Shown here piece by piece: positions 11,250 through 23,573 of a stretch of 64,000 nt of DNA. The translations under genes were made by a program, and so were the position numbers. The notes under the pieces are model-generated. The model did not search any database, was not told the origin of the DNA, and saw only the letters and a list, made by a program, of their open reading frames with translations. The number at the start of each line of letters is the position of its first letter. Positions within the stretch are counted from its first letter, which is position 1. This DNA is from Cercis canadensis (lineage: Eukaryota; Streptophyta; Magnoliopsida; Fabales; Fabaceae): assembly GCA_003255065.1 (NCBI GenBank), contig QAOA01001289.1:514115-578114 (forward strand), in the 5' to 3' direction.

Positions 11250-12608
11250 GTAATTTTCTTTCACTGTCTTTCCAAACTTGGCACAACAAATCAGATATTT
11301 GCTTTAGATAATCTATTTAAATGGATAGTGTTTGTCTTTAGGCTTTATCTTTTAGTATATTGATTCAAAAGACAGTCTTTATCTGATTATGAGGCACTAC
11401 ATCCTTTTGAATATATATATATATATCTCCTCCAATTAGTTCTGTTGGCTGCGTAAAGCTGATGAAAAGATGTTAAACCTATAGCTTTGAATATGATGAT
11501 TTTTTTAGAGAATTATAAAAAGAAGACTTGTTAACTTTTTGGACTCAGAGGACTTGACCACTCGAACTGAACGCCTAAAATTTGTTCAATGTAATAGAAG
11601 TTAAGGTTATGTACATATGGTATCATTATTTTCCGGATAGGTATTCATTTTTCCAATGATATCCTATGGGAGATGTGGATTGTGGGGCTGTGGTGTCTAC
11701 TTACATTTGTCTGGTTCTGAATGGATATAAAATGTTTAAACATCCTTACTATGCTTCTGATTTATTGCTCTGGTAATATTATAGGCATTTTGTTGAAAAT
11801 CTGCACAAACTCAACTTTGAAATTTCTTGGTTCATATTGAACTGTTTTGGTAGTTTAAAATAATTTGCTTGCAATAAAATAAATTACACAATAATATGGA
11901 AGGACAACAATCTTATGTTAACTAAAAATGCTGAATTACCGTATTCTGGAAGTGATTTGTGAAATCAAATTCTGTAGTTGGCAACATATTGTTTAGTGAA
12001 CAGTAAAAAGAGAAGGAAACCGACTAGCAACCACAGAAAAGAATTTTCTTTGTTCACAAGGCAATAATACTGATTGTTACCTTGCACTAATGCTCCCTTT
12101 GTAATTGAAACTTTGACATTGCATTTGGAGCTGTTAATTTTGGCATCAAAAGGGGTATCAAAGATTTGTTTTCTTCAACAGGCATGCTACTTAACAGGGG
12201 AAAATCAGTGATGGCAAAGGGAAAAAGAAAAGGGAAATTAGGGGATGGTTATTAACAGCAGCAAAATCTAAGCATGTAATGAGCTAAAAGTATTCCAGCC
12301 TAAAATAAAATACAAAAATCTTTGACTTTGTGTAGTTTTATTGATGCTAGCTGCTTTTACCTAATGTTTCTAAGCATGTAATGAGCTAAAAGTATTATGC
12401 TGTAGATATTCTCATTGTGGGTAGTCAGCCCTTGAAAGTATGGTGGCTTGAGCTATACATCTGAAGGTGTTGGTGAAGTTCTTGCAATTTCAGGTATAGA
12501 TTTGGATTTTATTATCCATATATGGTGATAATGGTACATATATAATTTTCTATTTCAGAGTAACTCTCTGGAAAGCTTAGAGTGCAATTTTAAAGCAAAT
12601 TCAATTTA

Positions 12609-12637
12609 CCCCCCCCCCCCCCCCCCCTCTCTCTCTC
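12609..12637. repeat. C19 tract followed by CT microsatellite
   Basis: Nineteen C residues run into a short TC repeat. The length of such tracts is often wrong in assemblies. Confidence 0.9.
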
Positions 12638-15171
12638 GCTATGCATGTATTAGCGATGTATATTTATATATTTGAGTTTGTGTCTCTTCTTAAATCACTC
12701 TTTATTAAATTTCAGCAATAATGTCCAAGGGTTGTTTCATTTAGGTATCCTGTGCTGATATCTGTTAATTATGTAGATAGCAAACTGATATAGAAAAATA
12801 GGCCCAATCCCTGATGTGGGATTAAAAGTGGTAAAAGGCCAAAAATGGAAATTTCCTAATTTATAGCAAAATTTTGGGAAAAATAGGTCCTGAAATTTAA
12901 GGATAGAGAAGAGAACTTAAGTGGTCTAGGAAAGGCTAATAGCAATAGTACAATTACCGGATTATGATATCTTATGAGGCTAGATTTTGATGAAGTTATA
13001 GAAGGAAATCTTTGCCCAGGATATAGGAGGGACATGTATTCAACAATTAGCTTGTTAAAAATTAGATGAAATGCAGATTGCGGGGGAAGAAGTTGAAAAG
13101 GCATGATCATAGTGGTCAAAGTAGTAACATTCGCTATGTGTTAATGTTTTTCTTGTGACCATATTGCTTGCCCCATTCAATCAGTGTGAACCATCCAAAT
13201 TATCACTGAATTATTGCCCACATAACCTATGGAAGGGAGAATTTTGGCAGGGGAAAACTTTTGAAGTAGAAAATCATAATAAAAGGCAAAGATGATTTTG
13301 TCTTTTAAAATTTTAAGGGACTGAACAATGTCATATTTGATTGGATCTCACTTATTGCTTATCTTGTTTTCTTTTCACATAAGTAAAAAATCATAGTGCT
13401 ACTTGCGGCAGCCATATCCTTAAGTGGTTTTTTGTATTTTTATTTTTTTTGGCCATGATCCATGATGGTGATGTACCTCTTATTCATTAATTAATATTTC
13501 TGGTCTAATTTTTATTCTTCTGTATTTTTTTATGAAAATATACCTGAATTACTATCTAGATGTGGGCTGTGTACTTTGAATTGTTAAGTTTAAGTTTGGG
13601 ATCTAGCACATATTATCCTTGATTTTTTGAAGGCCAGAATAATATTTTTGTTTGCACTCTTTCCAACACTGTTTCCATATTGTATCTTAACTAACCTTGT
13701 GAATTAGATTTTCATTAAATTTTGGGTAACATCACAGCTTATTTTTTTGCCAAAAGAAATTCCATATGGATTTAATGTTTATGGAGTTGGAACATTAAGA
13801 TCTTGTGGAAGATTTGTATTGGCAATATCCTTGTAGAAGGTGATAACTATTAACATATAGTAGGACTTAGAGTTGTAGGTAATGATTGTTGTGCAGTGTG
13901 ACCATTAGATTCTCTTAAGGTGGGTAATGGTTGTTGTATCAGTTTTAATGAGGATCTATTCGGGAGTATCTCTTTATAGAGGCTTTTACTTGCCTCTCTT
14001 TGTTTTTGCCATTACATGAGTCCCCATCCAAAAATTTTATAGTATCCAAGTCTGAATTTCACTAAATTATTTATGGATTTGTCAATAATACTTATCAATG
14101 GCTTGATAGTTAAATTTAAATTAAATTAAATTAATAAAACATGCATCTTTCATAGAAATACTTTTCTCAAACAAATAGTATATATCGAAATTCTATCCAA
14201 TAATGTAAGGAAAGTTATTCATAGACCAATATTTATATTAATATTTCTTCATTTAAATGGTGCTTAATTGGTGTCATTCCAAAGCCATAGTGTAAAACGA
14301 GACTACTGATGAGGAGGAAATTTTTTTGTTGGAACTAGATATAATAGAGTTAAATTTTTTTTATTAAAGATATGAGGGTATGTGAATTGAGAACCTTAAT
14401 CTTTTTTAAAAAATTCTTTTACTAGTTGTGTGTGCTTGTGCTTGTGTAAATGAACAAGAAACTATGACTTTTAATTGTATGGTAAAAGAATATATATAAT
14501 AGCTATAACAGACTGTGCTAGTCTCTTCCATGCTACTGTTTCTCAATCTGGACCTATCAGTGGAAGAGTAGATGACTTATAGATGATTATAGGTGTCTGC
14601 TTCTCTCAAATTCTCAACTGCAAATCAATCTGATCTCAAGAGTGCCAATGGGCCAGCTGATTGAGTTGCTAGGCATGGTAGAAGGAGGATGTGCCCATTA
14701 GATTGGGTCTCTAGACCCCATCCTCCTTCATGGAGATCCTAATTGCTGATGCTCTTCCTAGGCCACTGCTCATTTGTAATTTGCTGCCTATGTTGTTTCT
14801 GGTTTAGTTTCCATGGCCAAAAAAAAAAAAAAAAACCTATATTTGTTTAGATTATGTATTGTAATAATAATATATAATAATGAAGGGATGTAATTATTTT
14901 TCACAAATTTACAGGTTAATATTTGGTTATATAAGCTTCCGGAGGGGCAGTGCAGCCTGTCCAGCAATTTGGCTTTGGCATATATGATTCATTATGGGCT
15001 GATAAAAAAATATTTTGTTTCCATTCTCATGGACTTTTTTTAAAAAAGAATAAAAATAAATCTATAGTTATTTTTACAAATAGGCATAAACAACTTTGGG
15101 AGTGTTTAGGATGAGTTAAAATGGAAACAGTACAGGAACAAGGAAGGAGAGTTAACAAGTATTTATTTAGG

Positions 15172-15322
15172 CTTGGGATGGTCTGGTCATTAGATTAAAT
15201 TCAGACTTGGATATTTAAAGTGAGATTATATGTCAATGGTGGTGTGCCTCAATGAGAGATAGATTAATTGCTATAAATATTTAGGTAATTTAACAAATAT
15301 TTCCCATATTAGATGGTCATTT
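15172..15322 (+). repeat. Direct repeat, copy 1
   Basis: About 150 bp starting CTTGGGATGG and ending AGATGGTCAT, repeated at 15,766-15,922 with roughly 90% identity and two small indels. Confidence 0.85.
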
Positions 15323-15765
15323 TGCTTTAGGGTTAGAAGAAAAAAGATATTGATTGACATATCCTACTCTTTTAAGGATGATTTAAGCTGTGATGGTTAG
15401 ATATTGTTAGAAACTTAGCAGTCCCCTAAATTTTACATGTAAAATTAAATAAAACATTTGTTCAATTTTGAGTGAACGGCTGGTTGTCGAAGAGTAGAAA
15501 AAGCTGCCTATCAAGATGATGATTAGGTAAATAATTTAACACTAGTCCAAATCAGTATATCAAAATAAATGTTTCTTTCAAAGTTAAAAGGAAGTTTAGT
15601 TTATATGTTTACCAGTGAGGCAGTGTTATGGGCACTTTTCATCTATGTCCTTTTCCTTTCTTATCTGTTTTTATAATTTATAATTAAACTTCTTGTATTT
15701 ATTTCCTATTCTTTGTTTGGATCCATATTTGGCATGTTGGTATCAGTGGTATGAATTTTGTTGTA

Positions 15766-15922
15766 CTTGGGATGGGCTGGTAATTAGATTAAATTCAGAC
15801 GTGGATATTTAAAGTGAGATTATATGTCAATGGTGTACCTCAATGAGAGACAGATTAATTGCTTTCTTTGGGATAAATATTTAGGTAATTTAACAAATAT
15901 TTTTCATATTAGATGGTCATTT
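15766..15922 (+). repeat. Direct repeat, copy 2
   Basis: Second copy of 15,172-15,322, about 450 bp downstream. It carries a TTCTTTGGG insertion that copy 1 lacks. It is an internal segmental duplication in CACTA-1. Confidence 0.85.
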
Positions 15923-16563
15923 GGCTACTTGTGGTAAAATGTTATCACTGCTGACATGTCAGAAATTAATTGGTTTGATTGACATGGTATAGTTGAAGTT
16001 TTTGAGTGCAAAATGTATATATTCTATCAAAGGTTTGGTTTTGGCTCATGTCTGCTTCGTTTCTTTGGGACTAATTTTGACTTTTAAACTTTTTGATTGA
16101 TATAATAACATAAAGGCTAGAGTCATGATAAATTTATAATTTCTTTAAAAATTTGAAAAAACTTATTTGTATTCATAGTTTTTTAATGCAGTAGAGATGA
16201 AAAGTTAATGCAGTTGTTATTTATTATATTCATTGTTTTTTTTTTCTTATGCACAAAGGGATAAAAGTGTGCATTGTGTCTGTGAGGAAGATTAGCTGGA
16301 GTTAGGGACTTTGTGTATCTTTAGTGTTTGATCTACTGACACGGTTGTTAGCTGTTGCATTTGTGGATAGAAAGCAAAGGTTAGCAGAAATTTTATAGTC
16401 ATATGTTTAATTTTATTTTTCCTTCAGATTCATGTTTAATGTTACCAATTGCTTATTTTTGTAATAGCACTTTTATTTTTTTTTAAATATATAGTGATAA
16501 TGTATTATTTAAATCTGCATTTGCAATTAGAAAATGTGGATATGAATCTAAGAAAACGCAGTT

Positions 16564-17098
16564 TCAAAGGATTTTTATGGGTCCCACTTATACCTTTCTC
16601 TTTCCCCCAGCTCCGTCTTTGTCTCCTTCTGATATGTCCTCCCCTCAACCCCAATATGTCCTACCCTTTTCCTTCTTTCCTTTTCTCTTGTTTTCTTGTT
16701 TTCTTGTTGCTCTTCCTCTAGGGTTGGAATGTTAGTTGTTTTTGTGTTTTCTTTATGAGAGGGGGAGGAGAGGAGAAGAAGAATTTTGTATTGATAAAAG
16801 ACTCACCAAAATTAACATCCCACATTTTAGCAAGATTCGACCAAAAAATTGTGGGATGTGGATTTTGGTGGGTCTTTTATCAATATAAAACTATTTTTCT
16901 CCTCTCCTCTCCCTCTCATAAAAAAAACATAAAAACAACTAACATTCCAACCCTAGAGGAAGAGCAACAAGAAAGCAAGAGAAAAGGAAAGAAGGAAAAT
17001 TGTATGACGCATAGGGGTTGAGGGGAGGACATATCAAGAGATAGAGACGGAGCTGAGGAAAGAGAAGGGTATGAGTGAAACCCATAAAAATCCTTTGA
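16564..17098. repeat. 535-bp fold-back (hairpin) element
   Basis: The left arm starts TCAAAGGATTTTTATGGG and the right arm ends CCCATAAAAATCCTTTGA. The arms pair along ~250 bp each, around a short loop near 16,838-16,850. The inner part is strongly paired: GATAAAAGACTCACCAAAA (16,793 on) faces TTTTGGTGGGTCTTTTATC (16,864 on). I could not fix a target-site duplication. It is probably a fold-back MITE inside CACTA-1, and its transcript would form a long near-perfect stem. Confidence 0.8.
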
Positions 17099-17642
17099 AT
17101 TTGTGTTTTTTGATAAAAATGTTGTAGCGTGTAATAGGCAAAAAAAGTAACCCATTTTGGTAAAATAATTTTAAAACTAATCTAAATTCGTAAATATCTT
17201 ATTAAATAGTATTATTTTAGTATTTTTTCCAAGACACACTCTTAGATAGGATAGTTTATTTAACTTAGAAACTCGTCTAAGCGTTAACTGAGTAGAGTTA
17301 ACTCTTAGATAGTCCCCAATTTTGGGACTATTCTTAGAGAAGTGCATTCACTAAATTAGATATGTAAGCTTATTTTATAACTTATCTATTAAAATTTTAC
17401 ATCATCTCTTTGTGTTTCTTTGGGTGCATATTTATGCTGCATATGCAGTGTATTTCGTGTACTTGGAGAACCATGGGGAGATGTTGCTGAAATTTTATTA
17501 AACTAGTTACTTATATAAGCTTCTGTTAGTGTGAAGCACTCTCAAAGAACGAGATAGAAGTCATACCAATTTAGCTTTAAGTTAAGATCAATCCGTAAAA
17601 AAAATAAAATTTTAATGAAATCTTATTTCAGTGTTTGAATAG

Positions 17643-20600
17643 ATGGAGATACCTGAGAATCGTCGTTGGATGTACATTAGAAAAAATTCTTAAGGGAATA
17701 CGTTATTAAATTCATTCATAGAGGGTGTTGAGACATTTATTGAAGCTGCTGAAAAACTGGAGGTGTTTAAACAGCAAGGAACATTTAAGTGTCCATGCTT
17801 AAGATGTAAGTGCACAAGATTTCATAATTCGGATGAAGTAAGCCTACATTTATATAAGAAAGGTTTTCAGCCACATTATTACTATTGGCATAATCATGGG
17901 GAGATTGAACCACCAATTCTTAGAAGAGGTTATGAAGCTGATCCAATTTTTGATGATTTGAATCCATATGAGCGAATGGTTATTGATGTTGGGGGCTCTA
18001 GTTTCTATTCTGAGTATGAACCAGAGGAACCTAATTTTGAATTCGAGAAGTTTTATGAGATGCTATGTGCTGCACAATCTCCTTTGTGGGATGGATGTGA
18101 AAGTCACTCTGTATTATCAATTGCAGTTAGACTTTTGAGCATTAAGTCTGATTATAATATGCCTCATAATTGTACTGATGAGATAATCACATTGATAAAA
18201 GAGATATTGCCTGTGGGTCATCGAATGCCTGATAATTTTTATCAGACTAAGAAATTAGTGGCTCAACTTGGGTGTGGTTATAAGAAAATAGACTGTTGTC
18301 CATCCGGATGTATGTTGTATTATGGTAATGGCGAAGAAAATAGAGAATGTAGATTTTGTGGTGAAACTCGTTTTGTGGATAGAGCAAGTAGAAATAGTCA
18401 AAAAAAAGAGATTCCAAAAAAACAAATGTAGTATTTATCGATAATTTCTCGGTTACAAAGATTGTTTGCTTCTAATGCAACTACAGAATACATAAGATGA
18501 CATCATGAAAATCGACGTGAGGAAAGAGTGCTGTCACACCCTTCAGATGGAGAAGCCTAGAAGCATTTTGATATAACTCACCCGGAGTTTGCATCAGAAC
18601 CAAGAAATGTGAGATTAGGTCTGTGCTCTGATGGTTTCAGTCCTTTCAATATGAACTCTAATATATACTCTTGTTGGCTTGTAATTTTGACTCCATACAA
18701 TTTTCCTCTTGGAATATGTATAAAGAGAGAATACATGTTCCTAACAATAATAATTCTTGGCCCACATAATCCAAAAACTAATATAGATGTGTATCTACAG
18801 CTTTTGATCGATGATCTGAAACTGTTATGGCATAATGGTGTGCAAACTATGACATATCTAAGAAACAAAATTTTTCTTTGAAGGCTGCTTTGATGTAGAC
18901 TATCAATGACTTCCCTGCGTATGTTATGTTGTTGGGTTGGCAAACAGCAGGTCGTTTGGGTTGTCCTATTTGTATGCAAAGTTCAAAAGCATTTTATGCT
19001 AAAAATGGTTGAAAGATTTGTTATTTTGATTGTCATCGACAATTCTTGAGCATGAATCATTCATTTCATAAGAATAAGATAAATTTTTTGAAAGGTCAAA
19101 AAGAATTGGGTCAACCGCCTAAGCGATACTCAGGAGTTTAAGTATTTGAACAAGTTTCTCAATTTCTTAAGATAACAGATATTGGAGGAATGTATAATTT
19201 ACTGGTTACGAGATTCATCATAATTGGACTAAACGCAGTATATTTTGGGATTTGCCGTATTGGTGTGATTTGTTGAATCCGCACAATGTGGATGTTATGC
19301 ATACGGAGAGTAATGTCTTCAAAAATGTTTACAACACAGTCATGGATGTTAAAGGCAAAACCAAGGATAATGTCAAGGCAAGAATGAATCTTGGTTTGTA
19401 TTGCAGACGAAAGGCCTTAGAGTTGCAAGACAGAGGCAATGGAAAATTTGTCAAACTGAAAGCACAATACACTTTGAATATGGATAAAAAAAAGAGCAAT
19501 ATGTTACTGGGTACACGACCTAAGGCTTCCAGATGGATATGCATCTAAATTGGGCAGATGTGTTAATATGAGAAGTTGCACTTTGCAGCATATGAAGAGT
19601 CATGGTTGTCATGTCTTCATGGAGAGATTGCTTCCAATTGCGTTTAGTTGTTTGCCTACTCCTATCTGGGAATCTTTGACTGAATTAAGTTATTTCTTTT
19701 GAGACTTATGCTGTCCGACGCTAGAAGAAAGTCGACTGGACAAGATGGATCAAAATATTCTTATTATCTTGTGTAAATTGGATAAGATATTCCCTCCTAG
19801 CTTTTTTGATGTAATGGAACACTTACCAATACACTTAGTGTATAAAGTATGAGTTGGTGGACCTGTACAATATCGATGGATGTATCCATTTGAGAGGTCT
19901 AAATCTATCATTTAAAATTAATTACTATTCAATGTCTCGTCATTTATATTTATTATAATCATGCAATATTTCAATTTTTCAAAGGTTTTTACACTATCTT
20001 AAGAGAAAAGTGAAAAATAAAGCTCATATGGAGGGTTCTATCTGCGAAGCTTACATACTTGAAGAGACTTTTATGTTTTGTTTTTATTACTTTGAGTTTC
20101 ATGTACATGCTAGAAATAGAAGAGTGTCTCGAAATGATGATGGTGGAGAGTCGTCTTTGCATCCTCCACTATCTATCCTTAACTTTCCTGGTCGACGTGA
20201 AGGAGCATGTAAAACTCGTTATCTAAGTGAAGATGAAGTAGTAGCAATATCTTTATATGTTCTTTTAAATTGCCCTGAAGTTGAATCTATCCTGCAGTCA
20301 GTCATATTTTTCATGTGTTATTCAAGATTTTACAAGTTTCTATGTATTAGTGTTTAATGCATATGATGATGATGATTGCAGCATTTATATTCAGTCATTA
20401 ACATCTACATTAACTAATCTCAGCTCCATTGAAGTTGACAAACATGTAGAATTAAATTTTGTCCATTGGTTCAAAGAATATGTAAGTGCTTACATTTCTA
20501 CAATTACATCATGAAATTATCATTATTATCTATTATAACAGATGTGTTCATATAACACTTTTTATGTCTTAATGGTTAATAGGTGCACAATCCTTACAAT

Positions 20601-21304
20601 AACACCTCAGATCAGATTCTGTACAATTTAGAGTAGGGGCCTTTAAGAGTAGTGAAGACATTCCCAATTTATTTCGTGAATGGTTATTCTTTTCACACAT
20701 TCAATTGGGCACATAATCGAAAGTCAAATAATTCCGGAGTAGGTCTTAGTGGAACAAATATTTTATATCATGGAATTGTAGAAGAGATAATTGAGATAGA
20801 GTATCCCAGAATTCCTATTAAGCGATTAACACTTTTCAAGTGTAAATGGTTTGATCATTTGCCCATGGGTACAAGAATTTGTCCCAAGTATGAGATTATT
20901 GAGGTTAAATCGAATAGGAGATACAATGGTAAATATATATTTATCTTTGCTCAACAAGCGGAACAAGTATATTTTACATCATCTCTATGCCCAAATCCTA
21001 ACAAGAAAGACTGGTTTGTGGTGATTAAGACTAAATCAAGGCGCACAATTGAATTATGGATGCTCCATTTCAAGATGATAGAACTTTGCACTTCACTAAA
21101 GTCTCTTCTTCCGAACAAATTGCTGATAATTTAAGAGATGAACATAATATGAGAGAAGATTTAATGGACATGACAATTAATGCACATGTTGAAACTGATG
21201 AGGAGGTGAGAGAGTATGATACATAAGACGAAGAATCATATGATAGCGAGGAGCCTAAAACTGAGGATGAAGTCCCTAATGATTACTTAGTTGATAGTGA
21301 TTGA
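17643..21304 (+). pseudogene. TNP2-type CACTA transposase, decayed
   Basis: This is the catalytic transposase class that cuts and joins CACTA ends. It begins at ATG 17,643 (MEIPENRRWMY), and after a TAA (17,691) reaches a transposase-associated zinc domain (CPCLRCKC, then SLHLYKKGF). Further on are the Transposase_21 core (LGLCSDGFSPFN, SCWLVILTPYN, then PAYVMLLGWQTAGRLGCP), the DLLNPHNVDVMHTESNV stretch, a DUF4218-like part (GSICEAYILEETFMF) and a DUF4216-like part (20,652-21,060). An acidic tail ends at 21,304. Stops at 18,429, within 18,480-18,560, near 19,012 and 19,850, and a frameshift near 18,880, break it. Some gaps near 20,290-20,380 and 20,510-20,580 may be introns. Not functional as written. 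Confidence 0.88.
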
Positions 21305-21407
21305 TTGTTAAGGTTAATTTATTTGTGACATTTTTTTTTATAAAATTTTGTGGATGTATTTATTACTTAATGTCTTACTGACATATTTAATGTTTTTGTA
21401 TTTACAG

Positions 21408-22997
21408 ATGTCAGAGACAGGCGGACGTGCTCATAGTTATAGCTCCCGAGGCAGAGGGAGAGTTCCTGCCTCATTACATACTTATTCTGCAACCCCTGAC
21501 GTGCATATTGATCCCTCACCGTCTCCTACTCCCATTGAATCCACCCACATAGCATCATCACATGCACCATCTACTGAAGGTTCTTCTGCTGCTGGGTCGA
21601 CTACGGAGGCATGTGGATTGACTGTTAGTAGGATGTTGGTTCGACCGAATGGGAAGGAGTATGATATCTACACTTTCTATGTTCATTTGTTGTTATTAAT
21701 ACTATTTTTATATATGTACTATATATAATAAATTTTATAATCACATTGTACAGGTTTATACCGTCCCATCAGACGGTTGCTATCATTTCTTCTATCATGA
21801 AGGGCAAGTATGAGCAACCATGGACGGACTAGAAAGATATTCCCCAAGAAGTGAGAGATATGTGGTTTGGCGAATTTCAGGTTATACAATTAAATTATGT
21901 TATTTACTTTACACATGTTGTTTGTCAATTGTGTTCAACTAGTAGTCTAACTAATTTCTCATAATGGTTCAGAAATATTGTAGGTGGGATCCGGAGCATG
22001 ATGTTGCTGTTAAGCTGATTTGGGGGCTTAAGTGTGCTGACACGATCCGAGCAAACTTAGCCTCTATTTGTTCTCGCAAGTCGAAGGGCAAGTGGTTGGC
22101 AGACCATGTCCTTGATGCACTATGGGTTAAGTGGACGACTGACCCTGGGTTTAAAGAGAAGTTAGAGCGAAACAAACAGAATCGATCAGTTAGTGAGGGC
22201 GGATGTCTGAACAAGGGTAGCTCCATTTCTGTGTCAGAGAATAAAAGACGATATGTAAGTTTTATTTACTGGTAATAGAGTTTTTATATGTATGTTTTAA
22301 TTTATCATTGATAACTAACATAAATTTATTATATGTTTCAGACACGGGAACTAGGTAGAGAGGCTACCATCCCAGAGCTTTTTTGTAGGTTGAGCCATAA
22401 TGATGAGATGGACCAGTGGTCAACACCCAGGGCAGCAAGGACTTATGTAAGTATCTCGAATTATAACATAAAAATTGAGCTTCAAGCATAATGTAAGTAT
22501 TTTCACTGATTACTTTTGTTTTGTGTTCTTTTTGAAATCACATGCAGAGTTCCTATGAGAAGTTAAAGGAGGATGTTGCAGCCATAGGAGAATTTGTTGA
22601 TGACTCTGCCATTTTTTTCCAGGGGACTGGGGAATAAAATAAGAGGGGCCGCGCTAATGGATTTGGATCCGAAGTAGTATTTTACTCTTCATCCGGGTCC
22701 GAGTCCAACAGGTCTGAGTCTCAGTTTACAGCCACTGCGACCAACAATGATGAGCTTATACAACGTATTGCAGCTCTTGAGACCCAATTGGTAGAAGAAC
22801 GTACTCGAGGTGACTGGTTTGCACAACTTGAGGCAAAGCGTGCAGATCGATTCTCTCAACTTGAAAGTGAATTGGCCAGTCTTAAGGGATCTATTCAGCA
22901 ATTGCAATCAGGATATGACAACTCAGAGGTTGCTCCTACTACATCGTTACGACCTCCAACTATCAATGAAGATGATGAGGATGATTTTAATTTATGA
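21408..22997 (+). pseudogene. Transposase_24 (Ptta/En/Spm) protein gene, five exons, two stops
   Basis: Exons 21,408-21,658, 21,754-21,880, 21,973-22,254, 22,342-22,446 and 22,548-22,997 join in frame through GT-AG sites. The N-terminus is rich in Ser, Thr and Pro (MSETGGRAHSYSSRGRGR). The middle has the family pattern: a tryptophan- and lysine-rich block (CRWDPEHDVAVK, LDALWVKWTTDPGFK), then ELGREATIPELF and a Y-E-K-L exon. The C-terminus is a heptad-like coiled coil (LIQRIAALETQL, FSQLESELASLKGSI) with an acidic end. In En/Spm elements this partner binds the subterminal repeats. In-frame stops TAG in exon 2 (near 21,831) and TAA in exon 5 (near 22,637) break an otherwise complete gene. It lies 104 bp after the TNP2 gene. 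Confidence 0.85.
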
Positions 22998-23189
22998 GAT
23001 GATTATTTGAAATTTTTAGGAGTTGATTGTATTTTATACTCTTGATTTATATTTCCTTACTTCAATTGAATCTTGCATACTTTTAGACATTTGATCTATA
23101 TATTTCTGAGATATTTGAGCTTCAGTTGCACAATTTTGCGCTTGTCTTTTGCTGGAATTGGTCTCACAAATAAATAAAACGTTCATGGA

Positions 23190-23521
23190 ATGGTGATTTG
23201 GAAATTCCAACAGAATTTTTTGTTGGAATTACAATGGGAATAATTTTAAAAAAATTAATTAAAAATTAAATTCCAACGGTAAAATTCCGTTAGAATTTTT
23301 TTAAAAATTTTGAATATTTAAAAAATTATTAAAAAATTCCAACGGAATTTTACCGTTGAAATTACCCTTGGAATTTTTTTCTGCAAAAATTTAATAAAAA
23401 TTAATAAAAATAAATTCCAATGGTAATTCTGACCGTAAAATTCTGTTGGAATTTTTTTGAAAATTCCAACGGTGCATTTCCGTTGGAATTACCGTTAGAA
23501 TCCAGGAAATTTGTTGTAGTG
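23190..23521. repeat. CACTA-1 right subterminal and terminal repeats
   Basis: Repeated TTCCAACGG and CCGTTGGAATT units in both orientations, ending TTGTTGTAGTG. It mirrors 2,552-2,843 and is followed by TTA. Confidence 0.85.
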
Positions 23522-23524
23522 TTA

Positions 23525-23573
23525 GTAGTAATCCTTTTTCTATTATCTAATCTCAGAACTGTGGTTTAATTTA
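23525..23573 (-). repeat. Element A 3' LTR remnant, part 2
   Basis: Continues the LTR interrupted at 2,551 and matches 25,303-25,351 with one difference. Similarity stops at 23,573, so the rest of this LTR has been lost. Confidence 0.75.

Larger units (their letters stand above)
10998..17642. other. CACTA-1 middle interior, largely non-coding
   Basis: AT-rich, intron-like DNA without recognisable domains. It contains a candidate exon (11,159-11,249), a C19 tract, a ~150-bp direct repeat and a 535-bp fold-back repeat, all listed separately, and a 28-bp duplication (CTAAGCATGTAATGAGC at 12,269 and 12,372). Confidence 0.5.
2552..23521 (+). mobile_element. CACTA (En/Spm) DNA transposon, CACTA-1, with nested copia element
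   Basis: The left end reads TTCTACAAGAAAAA, a CACTACAAGAAAA terminus with its first two bases changed. The right end reads TTGTTGTAGTG. Both are flanked by TTA (2,549-2,551 and 23,522-23,524), the 3-bp duplication typical of CACTA elements. Both ends carry clustered subterminal motifs built on TTCCAACGG and CCGTTGGAA. Inside, on the plus strand, are a TNP2-type transposase pseudogene (17,643-21,304) and a five-exon Transposase_24-type gene (21,408-22,997). Without the 5.9-kb copia insertion the element is about 15 kb. Stops in both genes mean it probably could move only with help from an intact relative. Confidence 0.9.

Noticed and set aside
18578..18979. 133-codon minus-strand frame
   Set aside because: It is the antisense of the TNP2 transposase core, which has clear homology on the plus strand.
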